A stretch of DNA of 64,000 nucleotides. Source: Dactylorhiza incarnata (Eukaryota; Streptophyta; Magnoliopsida; Asparagales; Orchidaceae). The notes beneath the pieces were generated by a model that did no database searches, had not been told where the DNA came from, and saw only the letters and a list, made by a program, of their open reading frames with translations. Shown here one piece after another: positions 10,304 through 19,932 of the stretch; position 1 is the stretch's first letter; each line of letters starts with the position of its first letter. The position numbers and the translations under genes are program-made. The stretch covers positions 2,083,501-2,147,500 of the forward strand of contig JAWHQI010000267.1 of NCBI GenBank assembly GCA_033032865.1, in the 5' to 3' direction.

Positions 10304-10862
10304 TGAGCTCAGGGCATTCATTTCAAGACACCTTGTTTTCTACGCCCGAAAGAGCTCCTTTGAAGATTTCTTTGGAATTCTCCTTCGGCGCTTGAAGATC
10401 TTCTTCGACCTTCGAAGATCCCCTTCGAGCCTTCGAAGGTCTCTTTCGTGTCTTTGAAGATTTTCCTTCGCTTCGGAAGATAGTCTTCTGAGCGGGTAAT
10501 TGGGAATCCTCCAAGCCACGAAAGGCGACTCGAGAATCTCAGTTTCGTTTCCCGAAAAGGACTTAGACTCTCGAGAGGTGGCATGTCACCCTCGAGGCTC
10601 TCTCTCTACCATTGTAACGAACAACGGTCTGTCGCGCTCGAGTTCTCAGCTTTCAATTGTAACGAGCCAGAAGATAGTGGAATTTGATCGACACAGCTCC
10701 GACCGCGTGGTTTTTTCCCCCTTTCCGTGTTTTCCACGATAAAAAGTCTCCTTGTTATTTGTTAACTCTCTTATTGCCTGTTTGCGCGCTCGACTCGCTC
10801 TTGAGCTAAGGTGGTTCGATTCGACCGGTCTCCCAGAGCGTCGAGTGACCCGCAACAACACT

Positions 10863-11395
10863 AATGTCAACGGACTTTTTAAGTGCACAAGGAAAAAAGT
10901 AAACATATTTTATTTTTGTAAGTGGTTACAAATATCATATTGGACTACAAATATCGATATGATGACTGCAATTATCATAAGGCTGCAACTATGAGTTTCG
11001 AGCCTACAAATATACTTTCCCTTCTTCTGCAGGAGTAGCTGTTTTCAAATATATATTATATATTATATTATTTATATTATATGTAAAAGATATATATATA
11101 TATTTATATATATATGTGTGGTTAATTAAGGTGTGAAAGTGAAGGGGTGAATATAATTAAGATTTAAGGATGGAGACAATAATGGTGTATGTACGTATCA
11201 ACAATATGATCTGTAATCTGACCGAGTACATGGAATGTTCCCTTCAACGCTGGCTATTCTTCCCTTGCCGCCATCTATTGCATCGTATATTTCTATATCA
11301 CATATTTTTTATTACATCATTTTATTCTGCAAAGGAGAATTACGTTAGATTAGATAAATTTAATATAAAATAAATAATTTATTTGCTAAACTACA
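10863..11395. other. AT-rich stretch with (TA)n microsatellite
   Basis: No gene. A TA/TATAT-rich microsatellite runs at about 11043-11125. Confidence 0.5.
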
Positions 11396-11790
11396 TCGGT
11401 TTGAATTGTACCTGTGATTATTTTTTAATTGGTTCGCAATGAATTCTCTCAAAGCAGACATCTCATGTGCACCCGTCCCCTCATGTGTAATTGGCTCTAC
11501 GCTCGGAGTTGTGATCATGTCGGTTCGTCGACGTTGTGCCCTATGTTCGTATGCCTCTGGATGCATGAAGGTCTCATCAAGATCACACACTCTAAACTCT
11601 GGATCAACCCTAAACGGATGTCTTCTTATGTAATTATGGAGGGTCATTGTAGCCACCACAATTATGCATTGCTTTGAAAATGAGTATTGTGACATATTTT
11701 TAAGGATGCGTCATTTATTTTTCCATACGTCAAAGCTTCGTTCGATAACAGTACGCATGCAGAGATGAGATGCATAGCATAACCAGGTGA
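11396..11790 (-). pseudogene. PIF/Harbinger transposase relic (C-terminal fragment)
   Basis: The minus-strand reading gives MRTVIERSFDVWKNK, a stop, then MSQYSFSKQCIIVVATMTL followed by HNYIRRHPFRVDPEF. These match the C-terminal exon of the intact transposase at 61999-62471 (VIERTFGVWKKK, MPQYSFKKQ, HNFIRRHPSRWDPEF). The catalytic glutamate region is therefore present but the two earlier catalytic aspartates are missing. Stops and lost sequence show it is dead. No terminal repeats were found nearby. Confidence 0.8.
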
Positions 11791-12809
11791 GTAGAAATGT
11801 ATTCATTATTTTTCGGCCAAAAATCATGTCATTAAACATCATAGTATGAATAGGTGAGTAGAACATTTGGAGATTCATCCAAGAAAACAAATGGATGAAA
11901 GTTGTTAGCCAAAAATAACAAATATAATTTTTTTGCAGCCTATCGGAGGAGGAATTAGCCGGAGATGGCAAAAAAAAACGCAGAGATCGGGCACTGATGT
12001 TCTTAAAAATAACAAATATAACTATGAGATTAGGCACGAATGTTCTAAAAAAACGTAGAGACCGCATTTACCTGTCGGAGGAGAGGCGGAGAAGCTCTGT
12101 GATCTACGTGCGCGAGGAAGATCGTTGGAGGAGAAGCTCTGTGTGCGAAAGGATCGTCGGCGAAGCTCTGCGCACGATCTGCGTGCGTATCGTCGGCGCG
12201 CGAAGCTCTGCGTGTGAATCGCCGGAGGAGAGGTCGGGCTAGAGCAAATGCAAGAACAGCGGGAAAATCTCCTCTGCAGCTGATTTATCACGGAATCCGC
12301 TTCCCACTGCGAGCCCGTTTTCTCCGTTTGGCGCTGATTTGGCCACAGCAGCAGTGTGTCGCTGCTGTGTTGCTTTATCAAACATTCCCTAATTCATGCA
12401 TGCACCTTATTTCACCTAAAAGCATGTAATCCTAGAAGAATGTCTACATGTCTTTCTCCAGACCCCTCTGCCCGGGTCTGCCTCCCCAAATTAAAGACAC
12501 TCACTGTTCTCATCAGACCGCCATTATCGAATTATGGGTGTTACAACTTACACGTATTATATTACAGTCTACATATACGTAGAAAAAGATAAAACAATAT
12601 GGTTCAAAGCGGGCAATGTCTGCTGGACACTTTGCCCTCAATGGACTCCACGAGTTTCCTCTTGGAGCAGCATATACTAAAAAAATACTAGAAGATGACA
12701 GTGTCGCGAATTAATTAAAATGAGAGCTAGCTTTGATAAAGTGACTCAATATAATATAATTTTATAATATATAATATTTGCAATATTGTGTGTGTAGTGT
12801 ATATATATA
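11791..12809. other. non-coding stretch
   Basis: No gene recognised. A GAAGCTCTG-rich degenerate repeat lies at about 12085-12215 (units of GGAGGAGAAGCTCTGTG type). The rest is AT-rich. Confidence 0.4.
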
Positions 12810-12879
12810 TCTATACTAATATATAAAGAAATCTCTTTATCGGTATAATGCCCAGCCAATTAATATTAATCGTTCGATA

Positions 12880-13110
12880 AGGAGAGAGAAAGAGAAAGGG
12901 AGAGAGAGGAGAGAGAGAGAGTGGGGCCCACAATTAAGAGAGAGAGGGAGGAGAAAGTGGGCGGCATCTTTGAATTGGAGAGAGAAAGAGAGAAATAAAT
13001 AAGGAGAGAGGAAGAGAGAGGGAGAGAGGGGAGAGAGTGAGTGGGGCCCACAATTAAGAGAGAGAGAGAGGGAGGAGAAAGATGGTGGCCGAATTGGAGA
13101 GAGAAATAGA
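12880..13110. repeat. GA-rich array with two copies of a GGGGCCCACAATTAAG module
   Basis: AGAGAGGGAGAG low-complexity sequence in which GTGGGGCCCACAATTAAGAG occurs at about 12922 and 13041. The ORFs on the minus strand (SLSLS repeats) are artefacts of this composition. Confidence 0.7.
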
Positions 13111-13279
13111 GAGAGAGAGAAATGGAAAAAAATAAAAAATATTTTATAAAATATAAATATTTTAAAAATAAAATACATAATATTTTATTTTATAAAATTT
13201 ATAAAAATAAATGAAAAAAGAAATAAATAAATAAATATAACTTGGTGCGTGTCGGGGGGCGGACAGGATACTGTCGCGC

Positions 13280-13304
13280 GGGGGGGGGGGGGGGGGGGGG
13301 GGGG
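13280..13304. repeat. 25-bp G homopolymer
   Basis: Uninterrupted G run directly before the terminal hairpin of Helitron-like unit a. The exact length is likely to be unreliable in sequencing. Confidence 0.8.
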
Positions 13305-13333
13305 CACGGGGGGCTCTCCGTGCACTGTCACTC

Positions 13334-13640
13334 GTATTATATATAAGAAAATCTCCTTAATATTGTAATGGGAGGCCACCAATGAGATTGATGACATTTT
13401 TACGATTTCTCTTTAATTTTTATTTTATTTGAAAAAGTGATCAACATGAAAGTTGTAGATCTCATCGAGACGAATAACTTACGGCCAAGCGCAACAGTAC
13501 CCGGCCGACGACGACGGACTTCGCCCGCTACCGGCGCGATGTTGTCGGGCGGTCTTCGGACGCATCCAGGCGGGCTTCGCCCGTGCTCGATTCGTCTGCG
13601 GGCTACGCCCACAACATATACATATGAGTACTATAAATGA
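13334..13640 (+). mobile_element. Helitron-like non-autonomous repeat, unit b (3' end unclear)
   Basis: The left end TATTATATATAAGAAAATCT starts where unit a stops and matches unit c. Shared body motifs are GATTGATGACATTTTTACG and TGATCAACATGAAAGTTG. It then diverges into a GC-rich stretch with GCGGGCTTCGCCCG hairpins. The terminal GGCACGG hairpin is missing, so it is truncated. Confidence 0.4.
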
Positions 13641-13846
13641 CCATACAAAAATATAAATCAATAGCACAATATTTATTTTATAAAAAAAAGTGCGTATATA
13701 TATTTAAAAAGATTATTTTTGTTATCTCTCTTTCCCTCTCCGTCGCACTCTCTCCCCTTCTCTCATCTCTTTCTCTCTCCCCTCTTTCAAAATAATATTT
13801 TTTTATTGAAAAGGTAATTTGGGAAGTACTAATATTTATACTATAT
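13641..13846. other. AT- and CT-rich non-coding stretch
   Basis: No gene. A CTCTCTCCC-rich stretch lies at about 13730-13790. Confidence 0.4.
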
Positions 13847-14246
13847 ATAAGAAAATCCCCTTAATTGTGTAATGAGACTCCATCAATCAGATTGATGATG
13901 TTTTTTACGATTTCTCCTTTTTTTTTTTTTTGAAAAATGGATCAACATGAAAGTTGTAGATATCATCGAGACGAATAACTTTTATATTGATCAGTTTTAA
14001 TTTGAAGCCGTTTAGCTTCAAATCAAAGAGTGATCAACACGAAAGTTATTCTTCTCAATGAGATCTACAACTTTCAAATAAAATACAAATCGAGCTCAAA
14101 ATCATAAAAAAAGACTCATGTTATAAAAGCCAAGATGCGGCCGAAGGCCGCCTGACAACAATGCGTCAGGGGCGGGTGAAGCCCGCCTCTGCGCGCCGGG
14201 TACTGTCGTGCGGGGCACGGGGGGCCCCCCGTGCACTGTCACTCGT
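13847..14246 (+). mobile_element. Helitron-like non-autonomous repeat, unit c
   Basis: Left end TTTATACTATATATAAGAAA. Right end with a perfect 20-nt palindrome GCACGGGGGGCCCCCCGTGC followed by ACTGTCACTCGTAT, as in unit a. The body holds an inverted AAAGTTGTAGAT...ATCTACAACTTTC pair. It abuts the truncated gypsy LTR that follows. Class tentative for the same reason as unit a. Confidence 0.5.
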
Positions 14247-14259
14247 ATATATATACGAG

Positions 14260-15811
14260 TGACTGACACCTACGATATGGCATGAGGTCCCGGACGGACC
14301 TACTGTTATATTGTTTGTACTAACTGAATGTTACAATTTGGTAGCAGACTTTAGGAGTTGATCCGTAGTTTAGCGAATTCGAGGCCGAATTCCTTTTAAG
14401 GGGTATTGTGCATGTGATGTGCGTTCACCCAAAACGATAAAAAACTAATAAGAATGTTCACTTATGATTGAAAAACATGCTTGTTTGTGGAACCTGAGCA
14501 TTCCTTGCTTGTTTGTTGTTATGTTTTCGGTCACTAAATTGTGTGTCACACGATAATAGGTGACTCGGAGTGGTGCGGGGCAATCTCAACCTCATAACAA
14601 AACTGAAAGTAGTGCGTCCGCTGAGGTGCCAGCGACCACTCCTTCTGCTGAGATGATTAGATTAGTCGCTGAAATGGTCTTCGCAATGATCAATAATCAG
14701 CCTGGGAGGCTTGAACAGCCTACAATTCCTACTCCTGATGTGGCCCCGGCACCTGTTGCTACAGTAGAACTGAGAGCGAAACCTATAGTAGAACTCAGGG
14801 TGGAACATAGAGTCGAACATGTAGCTGTGGGATGAGATTGTGACCAGCAACTGAAGCACTTTATGAGCCTCAACCCTCCATCCTTCTCGGGGACCGAATT
14901 TCCAACGGGAGCTGCAGAGTGGTTGTCAGAAATAACGATGACTTTAACGTCAATAGTTGTAACTAAAGATATGTTGGTAACCTTGGCCACCTTCCTAATT
15001 ATTAGGGAGGCAAGACTTCGGGTATTGCCTGGGCAACACCTCCAGGATGATTGAGCACAGGCCTAGCTGATCCGAACCCGCCCATAGTGGTGGTGAAGAG
15101 ATCGCCCCTCGGTGCACCGGGCTATGGAAGAGTGCCGGAACTTCATGTGTACGGCCTAGCTCAAATTGCTTGTCTAAGTTGAAATAAGACTTAGCGTGAG
15201 GGCGTAACTCAGGGAGTATGCCAAAGTGTGCCTTGAGAGCACGAAGCGGGTGGCTTGGTATGCCCCCATTGGTGTTGTTTGCGGATATATATTTATATGC
15301 TGCTGACTCTTACTTGCAGGGAAGGAGCACCGCCGCCCCGAGTGTGGGGTGGAGTCGTTATAAATCTTGGTCAGCTAAAGCTGATCGGTTACCTGTTTTA
15401 CCACCGCTTGGTGGATTTGTTTGTACAGGTCCCGGCGAGACTAGCGGGAAATAGCGGGCTGAAGCCCCTTGCTGCTGTGCTGCGCTGGCCCTCGAAGGCC
15501 AAAGCTTTTGTTTACTTTTGTTCATGTGTGGCCGGCCTGCGTGCCGATGTCTGGAAGCCACCTATATTATGTAAACAAACATTGTAAATAACCTTTTATG
15601 TATTTCATTCCTAGTAGCTTATCTGGACAATGCTATACACTGGTTTATAAATGAAATTATATGCTTCCGTTATGCGACTCTGGTGCTGAGATAGTTATAT
15701 CTTTAACTGTTAAATGCTAATTTTAGAACCGCTCTCTTCTGTTCATTTAATATGGCGTGGGGTCTCGGCCGGACCTACTGTTATATGCTATGTAACATGG
15801 CGGGTGTTACA
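14260..15811 (+). mobile_element. decayed Ty3/gypsy element (truncated LTRs and gag fragment)
   Basis: A 5' LTR remnant ends TGTTACA at 14335 and is followed by TTTGGTAGCAGAC, a mutated tRNA-iMet primer site. A gag fragment follows, then a 3' LTR remnant ending TGTTACA at 15811. The LTR ends match each other (GGACCTACTGTTATAT near 14297 and 15772). Protease, RT and integrase are absent, so most of the interior is deleted. The LTR-like stretch at about 15250-15811 contains GTACAGGTCCCGGCGAGAC, common in plant gypsy LTRs. Confidence 0.65.
14560..15054 (+). pseudogene. Ty3/gypsy gag fragment
   Basis: The first frame (14560-14835, MTRSGAGQSQPHNKTESSAS start) is the variable gag N-terminus. After a TGA the same frame reads LKHFMSLNPPSFSGTEFP then AAEWLSEITMTL, the conserved start of the gypsy gag capsid domain in Del/Tekay-like elements. 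It ends at 15054 with no zinc knuckle. Dead by stop and truncation. Confidence 0.7.
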
Positions 15812-15820
15812 TGGTGTCTA

Positions 15821-16120
15821 GTGGAGAAAGGTCCGTTCCTCACCTCATATCAAGTTCAGCTCGACTAGAGGTGTTGAGTCTCCCTCCACCTTCGGTCGAG
15901 TTTAGCTCGACCTAAAGTTGTTGAGTTTTCTCCACCTCCTGTTGAGCTCGGCTCACAGGAGGGGTGTTTAGTGGAGAAAGGTTCGTTCCTCATCTCATAT
16001 CAAGTTCAACTCGACTAGAGGTGTTGAGTCTCCCTCCACCTTCGGTCGAGTTTAGCTCGACCTAAAGGTGTTGAGGTTTCTCCACCTCCTGTTGAGCTCG
16101 GCTCACAGGAGGGGTGTTTA
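15821..16120. repeat. two tandem 150-bp units
   Basis: GTGGAGAAAGGTCCGTTCC starts at 15821, again at 15971 and (partial third copy) at 16121, exactly 150 bp apart. Units contain GTTGAGCTCGGCTCACAGGA. No coding capacity. Confidence 0.85.
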
Positions 16121-16489
16121 GTGGAGAAATGTTCGCCTTCCGCCTCAAGTCAGGTTCAGCCGAAGGACTCGGCAAGGGTATCCCGTTGGCAGATCCCTTC
16201 GTGGATCCCCCTCAGGTCCCACCTACTTGTCAAATAGGTGGGTTGGACTTTCTTTCCGAGCTTGAGACCGCGTACAACCTTCATATTTTCCGAGCCGGTG
16301 TGACCCAACGTGAGTAGGGTCGTTGGTTTACCCGTAATTCGTCGAGACCAAGTCGGAAGTTAAGGTGACCGAGAGAAGCAGGTCGACCTCTCGGAGGCGA
16401 CAAAGAACGAGCGAAGCTAGGGAATGACCCGAGGGAGGGAAAATGACTTAGCAAGGCAAGTGGGGGAAGTTCTCCCACTCGCGCCATCT

Positions 16490-17030
16490 TTTGGGCGAGT
16501 GGGGGCAGCCCCCCACTCGCCCGTCCCCTCCTTAGGGGGGCGAGTGGGGGCAGCCCCCCACTCGCCCGTCCCCTCCTTAGGGGGGCGAGTGGGGGCAGCC
16601 CCCCACTCGCCCGTCCCCTCCTTAGGAGGGCGAGTGGGGGCAGCCCCCACTCGCCCGTCCCCTCCTTAGGGGGGCGAGTGGGGGCAACCCCCCCACTCGC
16701 CCGTCCCCTCCTTAGAGGGGGCGAGTGGGGGCAGCCCCCCACTCGCCCGTCCCCTCCTTAAGGGGGCGAGTGGGGGCAGCCCCCAACTCTGCCCGTCCCC
16801 TCCTTAAGGGGGCGAGTGGGGGCAGCCCCCCACTCGGCCCGTCTCCTCCTTAGAGGGGGCGAGTGGGGACATCCCCCCACTCGCCCGTCCCCTCCTTAGA
16901 GGGGGCGAGTGGGGACAACCCCCCACTCGCCCGTCCCCTCCTTAGAGGGGGCGAGTGGGGGTAGCCCCTTACTCGTCCGTCCCCTCTCTTTTGGGGGAAC
17001 GAGTGGGGATAGCCCCCCCTACTCTCTCGA
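16490..17030. repeat. 45-bp hairpin tandem array in U3
   Basis: About twelve units of GGGCGAGTGGGGGCAGCCCC then CCACTCGCCCGTCCCCTCCTT, spaced 45 bp where measured (16541, 16586, 16631). Each unit is a near-perfect inverted repeat with a two-base loop. It lies just upstream of the TATA box. ORFs on both strands are repeat artefacts. Confidence 0.85.
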
Positions 17031-17179
17031 CCCCCGGTAAGGGGAGGAGTGGGCACCTCGAGTCCCACTCGCCCCCCTCCTGTGTTGTTCGATCACAATC
17101 AGGTTCATGCTGCAGATAGCAGGATTTTGGCTATCCGCAGTCCAATTTTGGCTATTCGCAGTCCGTTTTTGGGAAAGTC

Positions 17180-17187
17180 TATAAATA
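17180..17187 (+). promoter_or_regulatory. LTR TATA box (third member)
   Basis: TATAAATA in the family context TCTATAAATAGACCCCCATG. Confidence 0.6.
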
Positions 17188-17535
17188 GACCCCCATGGGC
17201 ACCTTGGGAAGGGTTGGTTCCTACCCCCTCCCTCACGTGGTCTTGTGAGCAAGCACCCCTCCCCTTGTCATCGAAGGTTGACGGTGAGGTGGTTCTTAGT
17301 GCCCTCCAAGGTGTCCAGGCTCAGCATTGGCTTGGGAGGGGAAGTTCCATGTGAGCTTCCGGGTATGTGGTGGGACCTCCACGCTGCAGCTTAAGAGGTC
17401 CGTTTGTGGACTTAGGTGTTCTCTAAGGGCAACGTTCTTTGGTTCTCAGTGACTGGTCAAGGGTCTCGCTCAAGTCAAGTAAGGGCTAGCTGCATCCCCC
17501 TTGCGAACGTCGAGACCAGTTCTTTGGTTTCAACA

Positions 17536-18005
17536 CTTCCGCTTCTAGAAACTTAATTTCTGTTTCTAAGTTGGAATTATGTGGTTTTATGTTTTCTTTT
17601 GGGTCTAACAGTTTTAATTTATTTAAGAATTCTTCCATGATTGGCCCAGGTGTTCTTATAGATGGTTTATATAAATTAAAACGAGATGATATTTTCTGCG
17701 ATTCCTTGCTAAATGTTAATTATAACATTAGTTGCAAACGTAGTTTGTTAAATGAAAATTCTTCACTTTTATGGCATAAACGTCTAGGACATATATCAAA
17801 AGATAGATTAAAAAGATTGGTAAAGAATGATATTTTATCAAACCTAGATTTTACTGACTATGATATATGTATGGACTGCATTAAGGGTGAACAAAATAAA
17901 CATGCGAGTATGAAAGTAGCAACTAAAAGTTCCCAACTATTAAAAATAATACACACTGATATATGTCGGCCATTTGATAATCCTACTATTAATGGTGAAA
18001 AATAC
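17536..18005 (+). pseudogene. copia pol, segment 1: GAG-pre-integrase and integrase start
   Basis: Reads SRNLISVSKLELCGFMFSFG, then the zinc-binding HHCC region (LWHKRLGHIS ... CMDCIKGEQNKH) and the first catalytic block of integrase (IIHTDICRPF). Open without stops up to the element A insertion at 18005/18006. The protein continues at 39027. Confidence 0.85.
18001..18005. repeat. target site duplication of element A (left)
   Basis: AATAC, repeated at 39027-39031. Confidence 0.85.
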
Positions 18006-18344
18006 TGTACAACCCCCATATTCGTCGAGCTGGTCTGATCAGCCCGGACTCAGGCAGATCAAGGTGAACGAGGAAAGTGCCCGCTCAGGAGCGCCCGAAA
18101 TCAGTCAAGGCAGAAATAACTCCGGACGAGAGTAAAAGAGAGTGGCAGGATCAGTAGGGGAACACCCACTCGGCCCTTCGCGGGCGAGTGGGGGGGGGGG
18201 GGTGTGTATTACCCATATTTCGTCAAGTCCAAATTGTAAGTAAAGGCGACCGAGACCAACGAAAGCGGAGAAGCGATGCCCGAACCAAATGGACGAGTTC
18301 ACCCGCCCGGCACCCAAGGGGAAGGGGAGGACAAATGGGGCTCC

Positions 18345-18535
18345 ACTCGCCCAAGAAGGGGCGAGTGGAGTCCACTCGCCCAAGGGACGAGTGGCCCACT
18401 CGCCCAAAGGGCGAGTGGAGTCCACTCGCCCAAAGAGCGAGTGGCCCACTCGCCCAAAGGGCGGGTGGAGTCCAGTCGCCCGAGGGGCGAGTGGCCCACT
18501 CGCCCGAAGGGCGGATGGCCCACTCGCCCAGGAGG
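18345..18535. repeat. U3 hairpin array (ACTCGCCC / GGGCGAGT), short form
   Basis: Alternating CCACTCGCCCAAAGGGCGAG and TGG modules. The palindrome has 10-bp arms (CCACTCGCCC / GGGCGAGTGG) and a 2-4 base loop. The partner array in the 3' LTR (38058-38450) has more units, accounting for most of the length difference between the LTRs. Confidence 0.8.
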
Positions 18536-18714
18536 GGCAAGGAGCCTGCTCGCCCGGTCGGACCTCGCGTCCGACATCTTGGGGCGAGTCGGCCCTGGTT
18601 CGTCCATCCGGTGCGCGGTCAAGTTCCAGGTGGGGTGCGGATGGTATTTTCAAACAGCGGAACCTGGCTATTGACAGACCTTTTACGTTATACGCAGCCC
18701 ATTTTCAGGAAATC

Positions 18715-18722
18715 TATAAATA
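18715..18722 (+). promoter_or_regulatory. LTR TATA box (element A, 5' LTR)
   Basis: TATAAATA in TCTATAAATAGACCCCCATG. Element B is inserted about 125 bp downstream, so transcription from this promoter would run into element B. Confidence 0.65.
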
Positions 18723-18842
18723 GACCCCCATGGGCACCTTGGGGAGGGTAGACATCTCCTTACCCCCACCCCCCTTAGTGTGTTTGGTTAGCTAGTGACC
18801 CTGCCTTCCGTTCGCCAAGTCTTTCAGGCCAACGGTCAGGTG

Positions 18843-18847
18843 TTGCG
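18843..18847. repeat. target site duplication of element B (left)
   Basis: TTGCG, repeated at 30454-30458. The intact 3' LTR of element A reads GGTGTTGCGAGTGC at this site. Confidence 0.9.
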
Positions 18848-19048
18848 TGTAAGACCCCCCCTCCAGAATCGACGGCAGACCGGGGGATCTTATCGCACAC
18901 CACCCTTTTTGCACGACGTCGAAGCGATCACGAAGGGTGAAGGTACTAGCTTCTTCAACCCCCTTCCTTGAACACTCCAAGGTCATGCATTGGGGTGGTG
19001 TTAAGCGAAAGTCACTACACATCAACAGAGTAGGGAAACAGTATTCTA

Positions 19049-19170
19049 GCGGAAGACATCATCGAAGAGTGCGCTTTATAACACTTAGCGGAAGACATCA
19101 TCAGAGAGTGCACTTTATAACACTTAGCGGAAGACATCATCAAGAGTGCTCTTTATAGCACTTAGCGGAA
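19049..19170. repeat. 39-bp tandem repeat in element B LTR
   Basis: GCGGAAGACATCATC starts at 19049, 19088 and 19127 with a degenerate fourth unit. Units end in CTTTATAACACTTA. The same array is in the right LTR (from about 26439). Confidence 0.8.
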
Positions 19171-19700
19171 GACGTAGTATTATAGCGGAAGATTAACTAT
19201 CACAGAAACCTTAAACTCAAGACCTGTATGAATAATTTACATACCTCTGCCGCATTAAATCCTGTCCATCAAGGACTCATTGCCAATATATAGATGCCGT
19301 GAGGTGGGGCACAACAAAAGGGATGCGGCTTAACAACTTGTACCTGACGTAGCCTGCTCCGTGGCTTCCTCCATACTTGGGTGTGGTCTCTTATCCGCAC
19401 CTGTCACCTGTGCTAAAGACAAGTTATTAGAACCACCAACAGAATCCAACCCCTACTAACAAACAGACATAAAATATCATTTATAAGGGAGGGGATATCT
19501 GGACTCTTATTGGGCCGAGGCAGTCTTCCCACGACCACCGCCTACGTACTCCGTATCATTCTGCATACGGTCTCAGACCCACGTAGTTCTATTAGTTTCG
19601 CACGGGTTTCCCTCCCAGACCATCCGTCGTGCGGGTTGCCTTAGAGTAAAAACTCATCGGCCATCATATATTCTCCAAAAGCACATTTTCCGAAGGGATA

Positions 19701-19880
19701 TTTCATTCCCGTAGAAATTATTTCTCGAAGGCAACATTTCATTCCCGTAGAAATTATTTCTCGAAGGCAACGTTTCATTCCCGTAAGAATTATTTCTCGA
19801 AGGCAACGTTTCATTCCCGTAGAAATTATTTCTCGAAGGCAACATTTTATTCCCGTAGGAATTATTTCTTGAAGGCACAA
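19701..19880. repeat. 36-bp tandem repeat in element B LTR
   Basis: Five units of TTTCATTCCCGTAGAAATTA TTTCTCGAAGGCAACA type at 36-bp spacing (19701, 19737, 19773, 19809, 19845). The right LTR has the same at about 27091-27270. The repeat-coded ORF on the minus strand is not a gene. Confidence 0.85.
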
Positions 19881-19932
19881 GGTGTTCCCGTCAAATCTAA
19901 ATTAATGTCAATACGGAATAAAACCCAAAAAC

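Larger units (their letters stand above)
9129..10857 (+). repeat. probable solo LTR (about 1.73 kb) of a gypsy-type element
   Basis: Starts TGATGGGGTTCCCC and ends GACCCGCAACA. U3 carries two GC-rich arrays (9375-9640 and 9712-10070), followed by a TATA box at 10297-10303 and a plausible R/U5. The flanks ACTCT (9124-9128) and ACACT (10858-10862) agree at four of five positions, so the ends are likely but not certain. There is no PBS, gag or pol on either side, hence a solo LTR rather than an element end. It is not the same family as the LTRs at 16.3-18.9 kb. Confidence 0.5.
12810..13333 (+). mobile_element. Helitron-like non-autonomous repeat, unit a
   Basis: Left end TCTATACTAATATATAAAG. 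Right end GGGCACGGGGGGCTCTCCGT then GCACTGTCACTCG, a hairpin followed by a short tail. The same right end occurs in unit c (14210-14246). There are no terminal inverted repeats and no target duplication, as for Helitrons. The canonical CTRR terminus is not obvious (the tail reads ACTCGTAT), so the class is tentative. The interior is a GA-rich array (12880-13110) and a 25-G run. Confidence 0.5.
15812..17535 (+). mobile_element. tail and 3' LTR of a third element of the antisense-gene family
   Basis: Positions 16225-16265 (AGGTGGGTTGGACTTTCTTT, CCGAGCTTGA) match the internal tail of element A at 37670-37695, and the LTR follows. The polypurine tract has been lost (GAGACC joins CGTACAAC). The antisense genes are absent. 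The right end TTTCAACA abuts copia coding sequence at 17536; the left side abuts the gypsy relic. No duplication can be read because the 5' end is missing. Confidence 0.65.
16271..17535 (+). repeat. 3' LTR of third family member (about 1265 bp)
   Basis: Start CGTACAACCTTCATATT corresponds to TGTACAACCCCCATATT of element A; end GGTTTCAACA is identical to it. It shares AAGGTGACCGAGA, the TATA block at 17180, and CAGGCTCAGCATTGGCTTGG. The U3 contains its own version of the ACTCGCCC hairpin array. Confidence 0.7.
18006..18847 (+). repeat. 5' LTR of element A, first part
   Basis: Covers U3 with the hairpin array (about 18345-18535), the TATA box at 18715-18722 and the start of R, up to the TTGCG duplication at 18843-18847 where element B is inserted. 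It continues at 30459. Confidence 0.9.

Noticed and set aside
12837..13178. Leu/Ser/Phe-rich ORF that looks like a membrane protein
   Set aside because: It is the translation of a GA/CT-rich low-complexity array.
18188..18751. 187-aa ORF and overlapping ORFs on both strands (also 37869-38693)
   Set aside because: They read the palindromic U3 array in all frames (SPKGRVAHSP-type repeats); not genes.
19641..19880. ORF encoding repeated EIISTGMK
   Set aside because: Created by the 36-bp tandem repeat in the LTR of element B; the same in the other LTR.
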